A DNA stretch of 64,000 nt from Larix kaempferi (Eukaryota > Streptophyta > Pinopsida > Pinales > Pinaceae), in contig BSBM01000442.1 in the NCBI GenBank assembly GCA_027924585.1, positions 9,920,001 through 9,984,000 of the forward strand, given 5' to 3'. The number at the start of each line of letters is the position of its first letter. Position 1 is the stretch's first letter. This document shows positions 49,026-61,354 of the stretch, piece after piece. Position numbers and translations under genes: made by a program. Under the pieces are notes generated by a model. It saw only the letters and a list, made by a program, of their open reading frames with translations. It made no database searches and had not been told where the DNA came from.

Positions 49026-49650
49026 AGCCGTAGACGTGAGGTCTTCGAGAAGTGGGGATTGTATCATCCCTGGACTTAGGTCCCTGAATTGATCCGTAGA
49101 TGTGAGGTCTCCGAGAAGTGGGGATTGTATCATCCCTGGACTGCGGTCCCTGAATTGATCTGTAGACGTATGGTCTCCGAGAAGTGGGGATTGTATCATC
49201 CCCGGACTGCGGTCCCTGAATTGATCCGTAGATGTATGGTCTCCGAGAAGTGGGGATTGTATCATCCCCGGACTTAGGTCCCTGAATTGATCCGTAGACA
49301 TGAGGTCTCCGAGAAGTGGGGATTGTATCATCCCCGGACTGCGGTCCCTGAATTGATCCGTAGACATGAGGTCTCCGAGAAGTGGGGATTGTATCATCCC
49401 CAGACTGCGGTCCCTGAATTGATCCGTAGACGTGAGGTCTCCGAGAAGTGGGGATTGTATCATCCCCGGACTTAGGTCCCTGAATTTATTCGTAGACGTG
49501 AGGTCTCCGAGAAGTGGGGATTGTATCATCCCCGAACTGCGGTCCCTGAATTGATCCGTAGACGTATGGTCTCCGAGAAGTGGGGATTGTATCATCCCTG
49601 GACTTCGGTCCCTGAATTGATCCGTAGACGTATGGTCTCCGAGAAAGTGA
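49026..49650 (+). repeat. Copia C 66-bp tandem array
   Basis: About nine units of 66 bp, a shortened form of the 87-bp unit that lacks the GAATGAAGTCCTTAGTGGAC segment. Hairpin motifs GGGATTGTATCATCCC and AGACGTATGGTCT persist. Together with the previous array it leaves a 409-codon minus-strand open frame, which I do not call a gene. Confidence 0.92.
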
Positions 49651-49659
49651 TTTTTTTGA

Positions 49660-49865
49660 TGTGGTTACTTGTATCGGTAGGATACTTGTATTGATGATGT
49701 GGTTACTTGTATCGGTAGGATACTTGTATTGATGATGTGGTTACTTGTATCGGTAGGATACTTGTATTGATGATGTGGTTACTTGTATCGGTAGGATACT
49801 TGTATTGATGATGTGGTTACTTGTATCGGTAGGATACTTGTATTGATGATATGGTTACTTGTATC
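49660..49865 (+). repeat. Copia C 38-bp tandem array
   Basis: Five units of TGATGTGGTTACTTGTATCG followed by GTAGGATACTTGTATTGA, 38 bp each, then degenerate relatives to about 49960. Confidence 0.92.
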
Positions 49866-49961
49866 AGTGTGGATATTTGTATTGATGATATGTACACTTG
49901 TATTGGCATGAATATGTGTACTAATGATGTGGATACTTGTATTGTTATGGATACCTGTATC

Positions 49962-50360
49962 GATGACGATGCTGATGATCGTGTGATGACGATGCTGATG
50001 ATCGTGAGATGACGATGCTGATGATCGTGTGATGACGATGCTGATGATCGTGAGATGACGATGCTGATGATCATGTGATGACGATGCTGATGATCGTGAG
50101 ATGACGATGCTGATGATCGTGAGATGACGATGCTGATGATCGTGTGATGATGATGCTGATGATCGTGTGATGACAATGCTGATGATCGTGAGATGACGAT
50201 GCTGATGATCGTGTGATGACGATGCTGATGATCGTGTGATGACGATGCTGATGATCGTGTGATGACGATGCTGATGATCGTGTGATGACGATGCTGATGA
50301 TCGTGTGATGACGATGCTAATGATCGTGAGATGACGATACTGATGATCGTGAGGATCTAG
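49962..50360 (+). repeat. Copia C 23-bp tandem array
   Basis: About sixteen units of the type ATGACGATGCTGATGATCGT plus GAG or GTG, with a 23-bp period. It translates into low-complexity His/Ser/Ile repeats on the minus strand; no gene called. Confidence 0.93.
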
Positions 50361-50574
50361 ATGTTGATGTTGTTGTAGATGTTCGAGTGCTGCAGAAGAT
50401 AAAGACTCAGTACTGAAGATGTTGATGTTCCAGTATTGAAGATGTTCCAGTAACTGCTTGAGTTACTGATGATGTTGAGAAAGCTTCCAATGATTTATAT
50501 ATGTATCATGTATGATGTTGATGACTCCTTGCTCGTGCAGATACTGTTATAATATCCTTCTCGTTAAGGGGGAG

Positions 50575-51126
50575 TGTTGAAATATTGTAACTTCAAAGAA
50601 TATTATATTTGTATATTATTTATTCCGGAGATGTTCCATACCTCCGATGTGATTATACTATAAATCCGGAGATGTTTATTCCTCCGAGTTGGGTGTGGTA
50701 ACTAGGGTTATTAGACCCACCATGTGGGGGTCGGCCCAGTCAGTTATAATGGGGTATTTAACCTAATGGTTAAATACGAGCCTACATGTACTTGTGTAAA
50801 ATACATATCAGAGTAGTGTATAAATAGAGGAGGTGTGTTCCTCATTTGATACACTCACACACTTGAGGATAGCGCACTTGTGGAGGAGAGGTCTTCTATT
50901 GTGGAGGAGGAGATCATGTCTCAGGGTTTCATCTTTGTATATTGATGGTCATCTATATTGAGGAAGCTTTGCTGGGTTTTCTACCCCATGAGGGTTTCCC
51001 AGGATAAATCTCTGTCTCTTGTGTTTATGCTGTGCTTGTTGTTTCTTCAGTGATCCTGTATATGCTATTATTGTGAAATGGAATGTAATGCTGCTATTTT
51101 CTGTCTTAGCATATTGAATTTTAACA
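50575..51126 (+). repeat. Copia C 3' LTR
   Basis: 552 bp, about three differences from the 5' LTR, preceded by AAGGGGGAG (50566-50574) and followed by TATCT. Confidence 0.93.
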
Positions 51127-51131
51127 TATCT

Positions 51132-54100
51132 CCATATGAGAAATACAACTAGAGCCTATTTTTCAACAAATTTAATTCCTGAAATAAAAAAAAGTTGTAA
51201 CTATTTCTATTTTTAGAGTTTCAGTTAGGTTTTGAATTAAACATTAGGTATAGGCCGTATTTCTATATATTGATATGTAAAAAACATGTAAAAGGGGGAT
51301 TTTCAGAGAGAAAAAGAATTCCCGTTCTGGGTTTTTGAGGTTTATTCCAGAAATTAATAAAGATTTCAGAGTTGAGCATATTTTTATCAAAGATTCATGT
51401 GTTGTTTTAAAATTACAGTTCGTACTTTCCCTTTCTTTACATGTGTATGTCAATCTTCTTTATCATTCTTGCCATTATGTCTTTCTTCTATGCTTGAATG
51501 AAAGTCTAAAATAAATTGGGATTCATATTTTCTATGCCTCAGTTTATCGCATTAAAGTATCCACCTACTTCTCCAAAGTTAACAGTGGATTCATCTGAAA
51601 ATCGATGCTCGGTGTTGATGGATTGTCATTAATTCTTTCCTGTCACTTGCAAAATCTTATTGACTATAATAAAACATCTATCTTGCCTTTGTACAAACGT
51701 TTGTTTGGCTACTGATCTGTATTTTTCTGTTTCTCGACTCCATTGCCCAATGGTATCTTTTTCCTATTGATCTAACCACATTATTTAAAGCCTACAAAGT
51801 TTTTACTGTGATTTTACAAATTTGGCCATTGAATTTATTGTCAAGCTGTTGTCGTGGTGACATTGGATAGCAGATTTGCTGAGAGAGCCCTCTCTGGCCA
51901 AAAGAGGCCAACTTTTCAGTCTAAAGATTGGTTCGAAATAGGTTACCCCGGGGTTTCTTTGATACATCCCAAGGAAAATCCGAGTGCTAACATAAGGCTA
52001 CGACACACTGTGCGAATACGGCTATAGGAACTTATGCCTGACAAGGCTATGGGTCAAAACATAGAGCCAAAACGCTTCAGTTGGTGCTGTGAAAGCAAGC
52101 GAGGTCCAGGTGTTGCCTCAAAGGAAAAGGGCTCTACACCCACCAAACAATGATTTGCCTCTTTTAAAAAAAATGAACCTCCTAAACGTGATTTCAAATG
52201 GGACACAAAATGGAATAGAGCTTTCTAGAGCCTACCTATCAATGATGGAGAGGTTCACTGGTGAGAAATGTGCTTCGATTGGTTGCAAAACAATGCTCTT
52301 CACTTAGCGCACGAATGGAGTGTTTCCAACAATGCAAGTGATAGGGGGCGAACCACCAACCCCATTATATATATATAATCCAAGCATTTAGTATGCATGA
52401 GCTGATAGTTGGGTTTTTTAATGTGCACGGGGCTCGATGAAATGACTAATCAAAATGCACCTAGGAGCATTAAAGACTCCACCCGCCACTTCGGAGATTT
52501 TGCATTTAATGCTTGCACAATGGCTAGCGCACTTCAAACTAAACCTTGTGACAAGGCATTGCGACAAGGGGTTGAGCAATGGTCAGTGGGTGCAACTAAA
52601 AGGCTGCACAATGGTCGAAAATAATAAGCCTAGAAGCTGCTAATAGGAAACGCGATGGATAACTACGGAGTTAAGGCCAAAGCTTGTGCAATCGTCGGCA
52701 GGCTTAAGGCCAAAGCTTGCGCAATATTTGGTGGGTAATAAGTCAAAAAGGACCCACCCCGATCAGTAAAAGATAAGGTAAAAGGGTGTGCAACAATCGG
52801 CACGTTTAACATTAAAGTATGTGACTTGTTGGCGATGTTAAGATCAAGAGTTCCGCAACGATCGGTGCGACAAGACTTACGACTATGCAACGATAGGCGA
52901 AACGAGGGTTAAAAGATGTGACTAGTTGGTGCGAAATAAGTCAAAAAGGTGCTCCTTGCTCAGCCGAGTTAGGATAAAAACTGCGACCATCTTTCTAAGA
53001 GACAGTTGAAACTTTCCTTAGTCGAAAAACAACTTCTTTTGGAGGAAGAAAAAGGGACAAACTTAGAAGGAAAAAGACACTTTAAGAGACTACAAAAAAT
53101 CTAAAAATCAAAGGAGGGGCCCTATAAAATTTAGAATTTTAGGGGGATTAGGTTGCAGCAGCAACAATTGGTGATTGGCTAGTGAACACAGATCTCTGAA
53201 ATAATCTCTTCTCCCAGGTCAGAAACTTATGAGTTGATTGTCCCATATATAACAAAATTGATCATCCAGTCCAGCTTCTTCACAATGGTCTTTGGGACAA
53301 AGGAAACCTTGAATCAGACTTATTTACAACTCTCTTAGAGCCAAAGCATGGGGTTCATTGTTTTAAACTATCTTTCGCATGCCAAATAACACAGGAATCC
53401 ATAGGATTGTAACAACATCCCACGGAAATATTGGTTTGTTCCTCACTCCCATGCTGTCAGTATCCTTTTGGATACTTTCTTTATTTACGAATTTTGTCGT
53501 TTGAGCCTTCCATGATGACTTTCTTCCATCTTCAACATTAACTTGGGTTCTTCAATCCATAGTGTCCTTTTGTGTGAGCAAGAGATTTGTTTGATCATCG
53601 GGCTCACCGACAGAGAAGAACCTTACTAGGCCGACCTTTAGGACAACTTCCTTGATTGGATGTCTTTGATTTTCTCAACCATGCTTTAATGGAGGCGAGA
53701 AATTTTGGAAAACAGACTCATTTGTATAATCTCTTTTGGCTTTTGATTCGCAGCATGGGATCATTTTAAATACCATACACTTGTGAGATATGCTTCCTCT
53801 TCATGGGTCCATTGTAGCTAACTTCCTGAGACACACATTAATGTGAGAGTGAATGGAACCTCGAGATAGTGACAAGGAAATCATAAATATTAGTTATTAA
53901 ATAGGGGTTATTATGACACCAATATGGATCAGAAGGATCTCTTCACTTTGGAAACTAGCTAGTAAAAGCAAAGTCACATAGAGATCCTTTCTTTACAAGT
54001 GGATTATGGCCTTTCAAAATTTTAGATTAATTCAAAGTCCTTCCTCTCAACTACGCCAAGAAGTTGGATTGGGGTTTATTAAAGAATACAGAGCTTCAAA

Positions 54101-54259
54101 CAAGAATAGGGTGAAAAAGGTCAAAATAAACAATCAAATGAAACAAACTACAGACTCCTAGGTGATAAAGAACAACAACTCAAATCAAACGAAAGAAAAG
54201 CAAACTTAGCAAAAACAAACAAAACAGGGCTTATTTATGTACAAAAATTTCGGCTAAAA
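51132..54259. other. Non-coding 3' region downstream of Gypsy pol, copy 2
   Basis: Counterpart of 31350-34488 and joined to 43561 before Copia C inserted. It has the same short GCACAAT-type degenerate repeats between about 52490 and 52920. No gene recognised. Confidence 0.5.
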
Positions 54260-55590
54260 CTATGTAAAGTACTGCTTTATAGCAAGATCGTTGACAATGA
54301 CATTTTCTTCCTGGCCTTGTAAGTCTTTTATTTTGTATGTCGATGGGCCAATACTTTCATAAACTTTCTAGGGACCAATCCATAATTGTTGAAACTTTGT
54401 GTGCATTCCCTTACCATCATGTGCGTGATCCCACTTCAGAACTAAGTCACCTACTTCAAAACTCCTCCTTCCAGACTTCCGCTTATCAAACCAGCTCTTG
54501 ACAATATCTTGACGTTGGTTGAATCTATCTTTGGCTCTCTGCCATGAGTCTTCAAGCTTCATTAGAGTATCGATTAGTGATTGTAAGACTTGGCTGCTAG
54601 AACCTTGAGAGGCTTGGGCTAAATGTAAGGATGGGAGTAATATGTTTGGACGGAGTATGGTTTCCTTACCATAGACTAGAGTGTACGGGGAAAATCCTAA
54701 GGCATTCTTCGGGATCACCCTATCCACCCATAAAGCATTTGGGAAAGCCATATGCCAACTTCTTTGATTTTCAATGACATCTTTCTTGAGAATTCGGATA
54801 AGGTTTTTGTTTGAGGATTCAACCAGGCCATTTGCTTGAGGGTGGTAGTTGGTCGAATAATGCAATTTAATCCCTTTCTCATAAACAAACTCACTTAACT
54901 TTATAGATGAAAAATAAGTTGCATTATCAAAGACTAGGGAAATTGGAACCCCAAACCTGGTTATGATGTTCTCTTCCAGGAACTTGATAACTGCATCTTC
55001 ATTTACTTTGCGCAGTGGGACTGCTTCTGTCCACTGGGTGAAATAATTTGTAGTTGTCAGAATATACGGATGTTGTAGTTAAGAATTTGGGTTTATTTAT
55101 CCAATAACATCTATGCCCCATTGCTTGAATGGTTCAAAGATGATAACTAGCTGTAGTGGCCTTGCAACTTTTGGCAATTTGTCGGCACTTCTTTGACATA
55201 CATCGCAATTCTAGGCATAGGCATGAGCATCTTTGAATAGAGTGGGCAAATAGTAACTAGCTAGTCTGAGTATTTTATGAGCTGTGGTATCGCCGGAGTA
55301 GTGTCCTCTAGCAGGGCCATCATGTAATTCCTTGAATACTTTATCAGCGTCCTCTTTCTCAAGACATCTGAGAAATATCCCATCATAATTCTTTCTAAAA
55401 ATTACTCTATCAATTATTTGATAGGATGCTGACTTCAAGTGGAGTGCCCTTCTTTGATTAGAACTCTAGTGCTCTGGTAAATATACCTGCCGCAAATAAT
55501 GCACTAGGTCCCTATACCAAGATTGAGGAGTGGTGAAAATGGGACATACCTCAATCATATTCAGCTCTGCTTCGTTCTCCCAGTCTAGCT
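54260..55590 (-). pseudogene. Ty3/Gypsy integrase, copy 2 (nearly complete)
   Basis: One minus-strand frame from 55590 to a stop at 54260. In order: linker after RNase H, zinc-binding domain (LHDGPARGHYSGDTTAHK, later CDVC), and the catalytic core with all three acidic residues (Asp in WGIDVIG, Asp in LVFDNATYF, Glu in NGLVESSN). A C-terminal domain with FEVGDLVLKWDHAHDGKG follows. In-frame stops occur near 55460, 55212, about 55105 and 55090, and 54368, so it is dead. The pol order RT, RNase H, integrase is Gypsy type. The RT end lies beyond Copia B at 62742; removing Copia B and one TAGCT keeps the frame. Confidence 0.92.
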
Positions 55591-56196
55591 TGTTGATGTA
55601 TATGTAACTTCGGAATGTATTTCACATATATGTATATTGTATTCCTATAGAGATGTTATTATTCCTCTATACGGAAGTGTCATTATTTATATTGTAAGTG
55701 TCGTAACTTATACTTGATGGGTTATTAGACCACCTTGTTTGGGTTCAGCCCTGTATAAGTCATGTGGGTCAAAGGGTTATTAGACCACCCTATTGGGGGT
55801 CGGCCCACTCAGCATTATGTTATGTGGTTAAGTTCGAGCCTACATGAGTTAGGTAAAAAGGCAAGTCAAGTCAAGTATAAATTGAGTGCGGGAGGCACTC
55901 TATTTGCTCACTCACTTCTCACACATGCACTCAAGGAGGAGTGGCGCACTTATGGAGGAGGAGGATCTGCTGCTAGGTTATGTCTATCTCTCTTGGTTGG
56001 TTGTATCATTGCTCTATCTATCTCTGAGGAAGTTATTGGGGTTTTTCACCTTTATGGTTTTCCCCAAGTAAATCTTTGTGTCTCTTGTGTGCTTGCATTA
56101 TTGTCTCCATGATTGATATGCTGTAGATATGCTGTACATGTTGTTCTCTCAGTTAAGATCCTAGATCAAATTGAAGTAAATTCAGAAAATTTAACA
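55591..56196 (+). repeat. Copia B 5' LTR
   Basis: 606 bp, TGTTGATG to TTTAACA, TATA-like TATAAATTG at 55876. The U3 carries two GGGTTATTAGACC segments about 55 bp apart. Confidence 0.92.
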
Positions 56197-56578
56197 TGGT
56201 ATCATAGCTAGCCTGAAAGAAGGCATGATATGGCATGTATGACACTTGTTGCACTTACGATGCTAGGGCTTGATATAGCAAAAACCAGTCATCATAGAAA
56301 TTTCGCTATAAATCCGTTTTGGCGAAGTTTTCGGATCTGAAATTGTTACAAACTGAAGATAAAATCTCCAGGTACCTTGTGTCCAAAGGAAAACCTCTTA
56401 TTCGTTGTACTTTGTGATTTATCATCTGTACAATATAGGGTTTCTGCCTCTTCCAGATCTGAGTCAAAATCAGGTGACCTTGGGAAAAAGGTCATAACTT
56501 GGGCTAGGAATCTCCAAATGAAATTTTGTGAAAAGTGACAGGTAGTAAACAGATTGTACTATCTCAGAAAACTTTTTC

Positions 56579-56932
56579 AGAGGCCGAAGTTGAACCAGTG
56601 ACACGTGGCACTCCGTACAAGTGCGCTCTTCTGTATTATCTCATAAACAGGTCACGTTGCGACACTTGGCATAAATCTCTCTCAGAAAGTCCAATTGAGG
56701 TCAGACCTATCAGTATGGAAAGATAACAGGCCGAGCTATCTCAGTAAGATTTTTCAGAGGCCGAAGTTCAAACAGTGACATGTGGCACGCCGTACAAGTT
56801 TGCTCTCCTGTTTTATCCCAAAACAGGTCACGTTGCGACATTTGGCATAACTCTCTCTCAGAGAATCCAATTGAGGTCAGACCTATCAGGATGGAAAGAT
56901 AACAGGTCAGGATATCTCAGAAAACTTTTTCA
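56579..56932 (+). repeat. Copia B leader, two 177-bp units
   Basis: Units start AGAGGCCGAAGTT at 56579 and 56756, the same unit and period as in Copia C, with GTGACACGTGGCA-like and GTTGCGACA motifs. Confidence 0.85.
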
Positions 56933-57649
56933 GACCCTGTGGATCAAAAAATTCGGAGGTACACCAGAAACAATCAGGTACATATTTCTGTCAAAACAGA
57001 ATTATTTTTGAGTACCTTCATTCATGGCTTCCGGAATTTAGGGCTTTGGAGAAAGTTGGAATTTTTGTAATCGGAGACCACGGCTGGATGCTACTCATCA
57101 AAATATAAATTTAGAGACCAAGATCATAATTTTTGGTTCGGCATAAGGCCGGGCTTGATCAAACCCTAGTTCAGGACTTTGATCAGAAAAGTGGAAAATT
57201 AGGGCTTCTATAAAAATGGGAATTTTTGAAATCTGTGACCATGGCTGGAAGCTCCTCAGAAAAATAGAAGCTTAGAGATTTGGATCAAACTTTTTGATGG
57301 GGAAAAAGAGTGGACTTCATCAAACCCCAGTTCAGGGTCACGTCCATTGAATCTGGAAGCTTCAAAGGCAAAATTGAGGAGTGAAACATTGCAGTTTTCA
57401 AATTCTAAATATACCAGTTTGATCAACTCATCAAGGCGCATATTTCTATCCTTTCGAAAGTTTAAAATTCAAAGTTTGAATTTTTGGGGTTTCTCTGACA
57501 AACCCATATCCAGCTCCAGGTCCAGTTCTTGCAAATCAAGTGGATTGGGTTAATCCTAGAAGAAGATGGATTGATCATCTGCATGAGTGAAGAAGTTCCT
57601 GTTTCAGAAGGAGATGAGGCTAAGGCCTTACATAAGAAGATTACAAGCG

Positions 57650-59242
57650 ATCTCGACAGGTATGACTCATCGAGGTATGTTTCGATATTTGTCCATGATT
57701 AAGTTTATGGTATGTTTGTCTTCATGTTATTACGGTTAGTACAATTTTGATTTTAGATTTGTCGTATCACCTTAACAAAATTATGAATGCATGATAGAAG
57801 ATATTCATTGGTTAGGGTGTTGACACTTATGATTGTACTAATGCATTATGGTGTTGTATGAGGTTTATGTTGTCTACTAACATGAAAGGTACAGCAAGAA
57901 AGACAAATCATGTTCTGGTTCAAGAACATATGATCATGATAACATGAGGACAAAGATTCATCCATTGTCATGGATCTCATAGAAGATCCATTTACGAGGT
58001 ATGTATAACTTGGTTTTGTAATAGTTAACCTATGAGATATACAGGTTACTAGCACAAGTCGTTGAAGAAGAACAAGAAGACATCATGTGAGTATATTAGA
58101 CATAAATAGCTAGCATGCTAATCCAGGTATGTTTTTCCTATATCAAGATAGAATCCTACCTTGTGTTAGGATCTTATACTGTTGTTGATAATGATTATTC
58201 ATGAAGTCATAGGTTTGAATAATCATGATTGTATGCATATTATGTTTCTTACCATAATTGATGATATGACTAACCAGAAGAATCATGATGATATAGGTTT
58301 GAATAATCACAGGTTTTATGCATTTTATATCTCTTATCTTGATTGATGATTCAACTAACCTGAAGAGTCATAGGTTTGAGTAATTACAGGTTTAGACATG
58401 TTATGTTTCTTATGATTTGACTAACCATAAGAATCCTACATAAACCTTGAATGCTAATGCTTATTGTTCCTGTTTGAAATGATCATGACTATACATGCTT
58501 GAGTATGCTAATGAATGTATGATTTTATATGAGATCACAAGGCTAACACAATCATGATACTAATAAGCATGCATAGGGACCAAGGATGAACATGAGTTCA
58601 AGAACAGGTAATCCAGGAAGCAAAGATCAAGAGGGAGCACACTCCAGTTGTTCCTGCAAGAAAGCAAAGGAACACACTTCAGTAGTTTCTGCAAGGATGC
58701 AGATATTCAGAGGGAGTTGACCATCTTTCCACAATAGAAAGGTGTAGAAGAAGCTACTTCAGATTAGGACTCTAGCAGCTCCTGTAAGGAAGCAAAGACT
58801 CAGAGGGAGTCCACCCAACGAACAAACAAAGATAAGTATTTTAATTTCTTGCATATTTGTTTGTTTAAATAAAATTGTTCAATGATGTATATGCTCATGT
58901 TCCTAGACTTAGGATATGTATTGTGCATATTAGAATAGTTGCATTGATGAACAATATATTACTAATATACATGGGTAAGTGGCCTATGGCACTGTACAAC
59001 ATTCCATTGCTACTTATCTAGAATGAAACCTCTTTGCTGACATGTTGGTAGTTGTGCACACTCTGAACAATGTTCTGGTAGAGATTGGAAGGCATCTAGA
59101 AAGTTACGGAATATGGATAAATGTTGTATTGAAGCATTGGCTAAGATAATTGCATGATTGTATGACATATTTCTTTATGTGTAAGAATTTGTTCTAAAAA
59201 TTATGAGATGTTTCTAATCATGCAATTTAACCTGTTTTGTAG
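57650..59242 (+). other. Copia B non-coding interior
   Basis: No gag, protease or integrase is visible. Splice-donor-like AGGTATG occurs near 57659, 57674, 57998 and 58127, and a candidate acceptor TTTTGTAG ends at 59242. A stretch near 58600-58810 repeats GGAAGCAAAG and CAGAGGGAGT-type motifs. Confidence 0.5.
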
Positions 59243-59344
59243 GAAAGACCGTATATCTTCACCTACAAAAGGACTACAACATTTGTTCCAGCAACAAAGA
59301 TATCTATTGAAGATATTGAAGTTCCCAGGATCTGGGATGAATAA

Positions 59345-60631
59345 ATGGAATGCCATGATCCGTCGATCATGAAGAATGATGTTTGGGTTGCAGTCCCAAG
59401 ACATGAAGGGAAGTTTGTTATGACTTCCAAATGGAACTATCAGATCAAGCATGTTGCAGATGGCAGCATTGAGAAATATAAAAGTGATGAAATAGAAGAT
59501 GCACCAGATGGATTTCAAGACAGCATGGTGTAGTCATATATGTGTGCAGAACTTGGTATGGTAGGATAGACAGCTTTCTATCCAGTTTGGGCGTTACCAA
59601 GAGTAAAGTAGATTCCAACCTTTTCTACAAGGTTGAGGAAGGCAATCCAGTGATACTACTTTTGTATGCAGATAACCTGTTTGTTACAGGTGAAGATAGA
59701 TTGATTGCTGACACGCAGCGGAAGCTTGCTGCCGAATTCAAGTTGAAGAACTTGGGGATGATGCACTATTTGTTTTTTTGGCATGGAGGTGTGGCAGAGT
59801 GCAGATGCAATCTTCCTTGGACAAGGGAAGTATGCAGTAGAGATCCTAAAGAGGTTCAGGATGATGGATTGCAAGGCCATGGCCACACCTATGGCATCGA
59901 ATCTGAAGCTTCTATGTGATGCTTCATCTGAGCCGGTTGATGTCTCTTTGTATTGTCAGATGATTGGGTCCTTGATGTACCTGACGAACACGAGACCAGA
60001 CATTTGCTTTGCTGTGAACACATTGAGCTAGTTCCTGATGGATCCGAGGAGTGTTCACCTGGTTGCTGTAAAGCATGTTCTGAGGTACCTGAAGGGTACA
60101 GTGGATTATGGGCTCAGGTATGAGGAGAATCAAAAGTTTAACCTGCAGGGTTATGTTGATTCAGATTGGGCTAGCAGTGCTACAGATAGGAAGAGCACAT
60201 CTGGGTGTTGCTTCAGTATGGGATCAGGTGTGATCTCTTGGTTTAGCAGGAAGCAGTCCTGCATAGAACTGAGTACAGCTGAGGCAAAGTATGTTGCAGC
60301 CTGTTCAGCTAGTTGTGAGGCAGTATGGCTACGGAAGCTACTGTCTGAGTTATTTGATATCCCGTTGGAGGCTACTGGTATCTTCTGTGATAACCAAAGT
60401 TGTGTGAAGCTGTCCGAGAACCCAGTGTTTCATGACAGGTCGAAACACATAGAGATCAAATATCACTATATCAGGGATATGGTGCAGAGAGGAGCTTTGA
60501 AGCTCCTGTATGTTGCGATGGACGAGCAGATTGCAGATGTGCTGACGAAGCCACTAGCCATGGTGAAGTTCGAGTACTTCAGAGAGAGGCTTGGCGTTCT
60601 TCAGATCGAGGACACTTCGAGGAAGAAGTGA
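59345..60631 (+). pseudogene. Copia B RT/RNase H, best-preserved pol remnant
   Basis: The RT start (SIMKNDVWVAVPRHEGK) is followed by a large internal deletion. RT then resumes at TWYGRIDSFLSSLGVTKSK and LLLYADNLFVTGED, where the catalytic YVDD is changed to YADN (59665-59676). A frameshift near 59780 leads to GQGKYAVEILKRFRMMDCK and MIGSLMYLTNTRPDICFAVN. A stop follows at 60029-60031. The last 197 codons (60038-60631) are uninterrupted and hold full RNase H features: VDSDWASSATDRKSTSGCC, ELSTAEAKYVAACSASCEAV, SENPVFHDRSKHIEIKYHYI and QIADVLTKPLA. RT is inactive; only the RNase H portion still reads open. Confidence 0.93.
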
Positions 60632-60734
60632 TGGACACATTTGCTGAAGCCATTCCAAGCATGTTGGAAGGAGGATCCTTCACATGGCTGTGGATGTAAG
60701 CACTGGATGATGAGCATCAGGATGATGTTCTGGT

Positions 60735-61265
60735 TTCTGCTTGGATATGATCAGTTGGATCATTTTTATGTATGTATGTACACATCATGTTGATGCTGGA
60801 TATGATCAGTTGGATCATTTTTATGTATGTACGCATCATGTTGATGCTGGATATGATCAGTTGGATCATGTGTATGTATTTCGTATATGCATCATGTTGG
60901 ATGCTTGGACCATGTATCTGTATATGTATCAGGTGGATACATTGTATGATCAGGTGGATCATGTATGGTGATATGTATCATGTATTTGTATTTGTATCAG
61001 GTGGATACATTGTATGATCAGAAGGATCATGTATGATGATATGTATCAGGTAGATACTTGGTATGCATCAGGTAGATGCATTGATGATCAGGTGGATCAT
61101 GCAGCAGGATGTTGCAGTGATGATCATGATGATCATGGATGATGAGCTTCAGGATGTTGCTCCAGATGACATGTAGTAGGATGTTGCAGTGATTATCAGG
61201 ATGATCATGGATGATGAGCTTCAGGATGTTGCTCCAGATGACATGCAGCAGGACGTTGCAGTGAT
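60735..61265 (+). repeat. Copia B 3' GATCAG/GTGGATCAT-rich repeats
   Basis: Irregular units built from GGATATGATCAGTTGGATCA and TATGTATCAGGTGGATAC, then GATGAGCTTCAGGATGTTGC repeats (near 61140 and 61210). Many contain the palindrome-like TGATCAG/GGATCA. Non-coding. Confidence 0.8.
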
Positions 61266-61354
61266 GATGATCAGGATGATCATGTGTAGATCAGGATGAT
61301 GTATGGTGAGTATCAGGATGATACTTTGTGGCCGTGGATCAGGTTGTGCAGAGG

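Larger units (their letters stand above)
43562..51126 (+). mobile_element. Ty1/Copia element C, young but coding-defective
   Basis: Complete element of 7,565 bp with TSD TATCT at 43557-43561 and 51127-51131; the empty site is at about 31349 in copy 1. Parts: 5' LTR 43562-44113, primer site 44114, leader with a doubled 177-bp unit, non-coding interior, RNase H remnant, four 3' tandem arrays, polypurine tract 50566-50574, 3' LTR 50575-51126. The LTRs (552 bp each) differ at about three positions, so insertion is recent. Yet no gag, protease, integrase or RT active site is recognised, so it must have been mobilised by another element's proteins. Confidence 0.92.

Noticed and set aside
48366-49595. 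409-codon minus-strand and 213-codon plus-strand open frames in Copia C
   Set aside because: They follow entirely from 87- and 66-bp repeats divisible by three. No start context, domain or conserved protein is visible, and the array is non-coding in Copia A.
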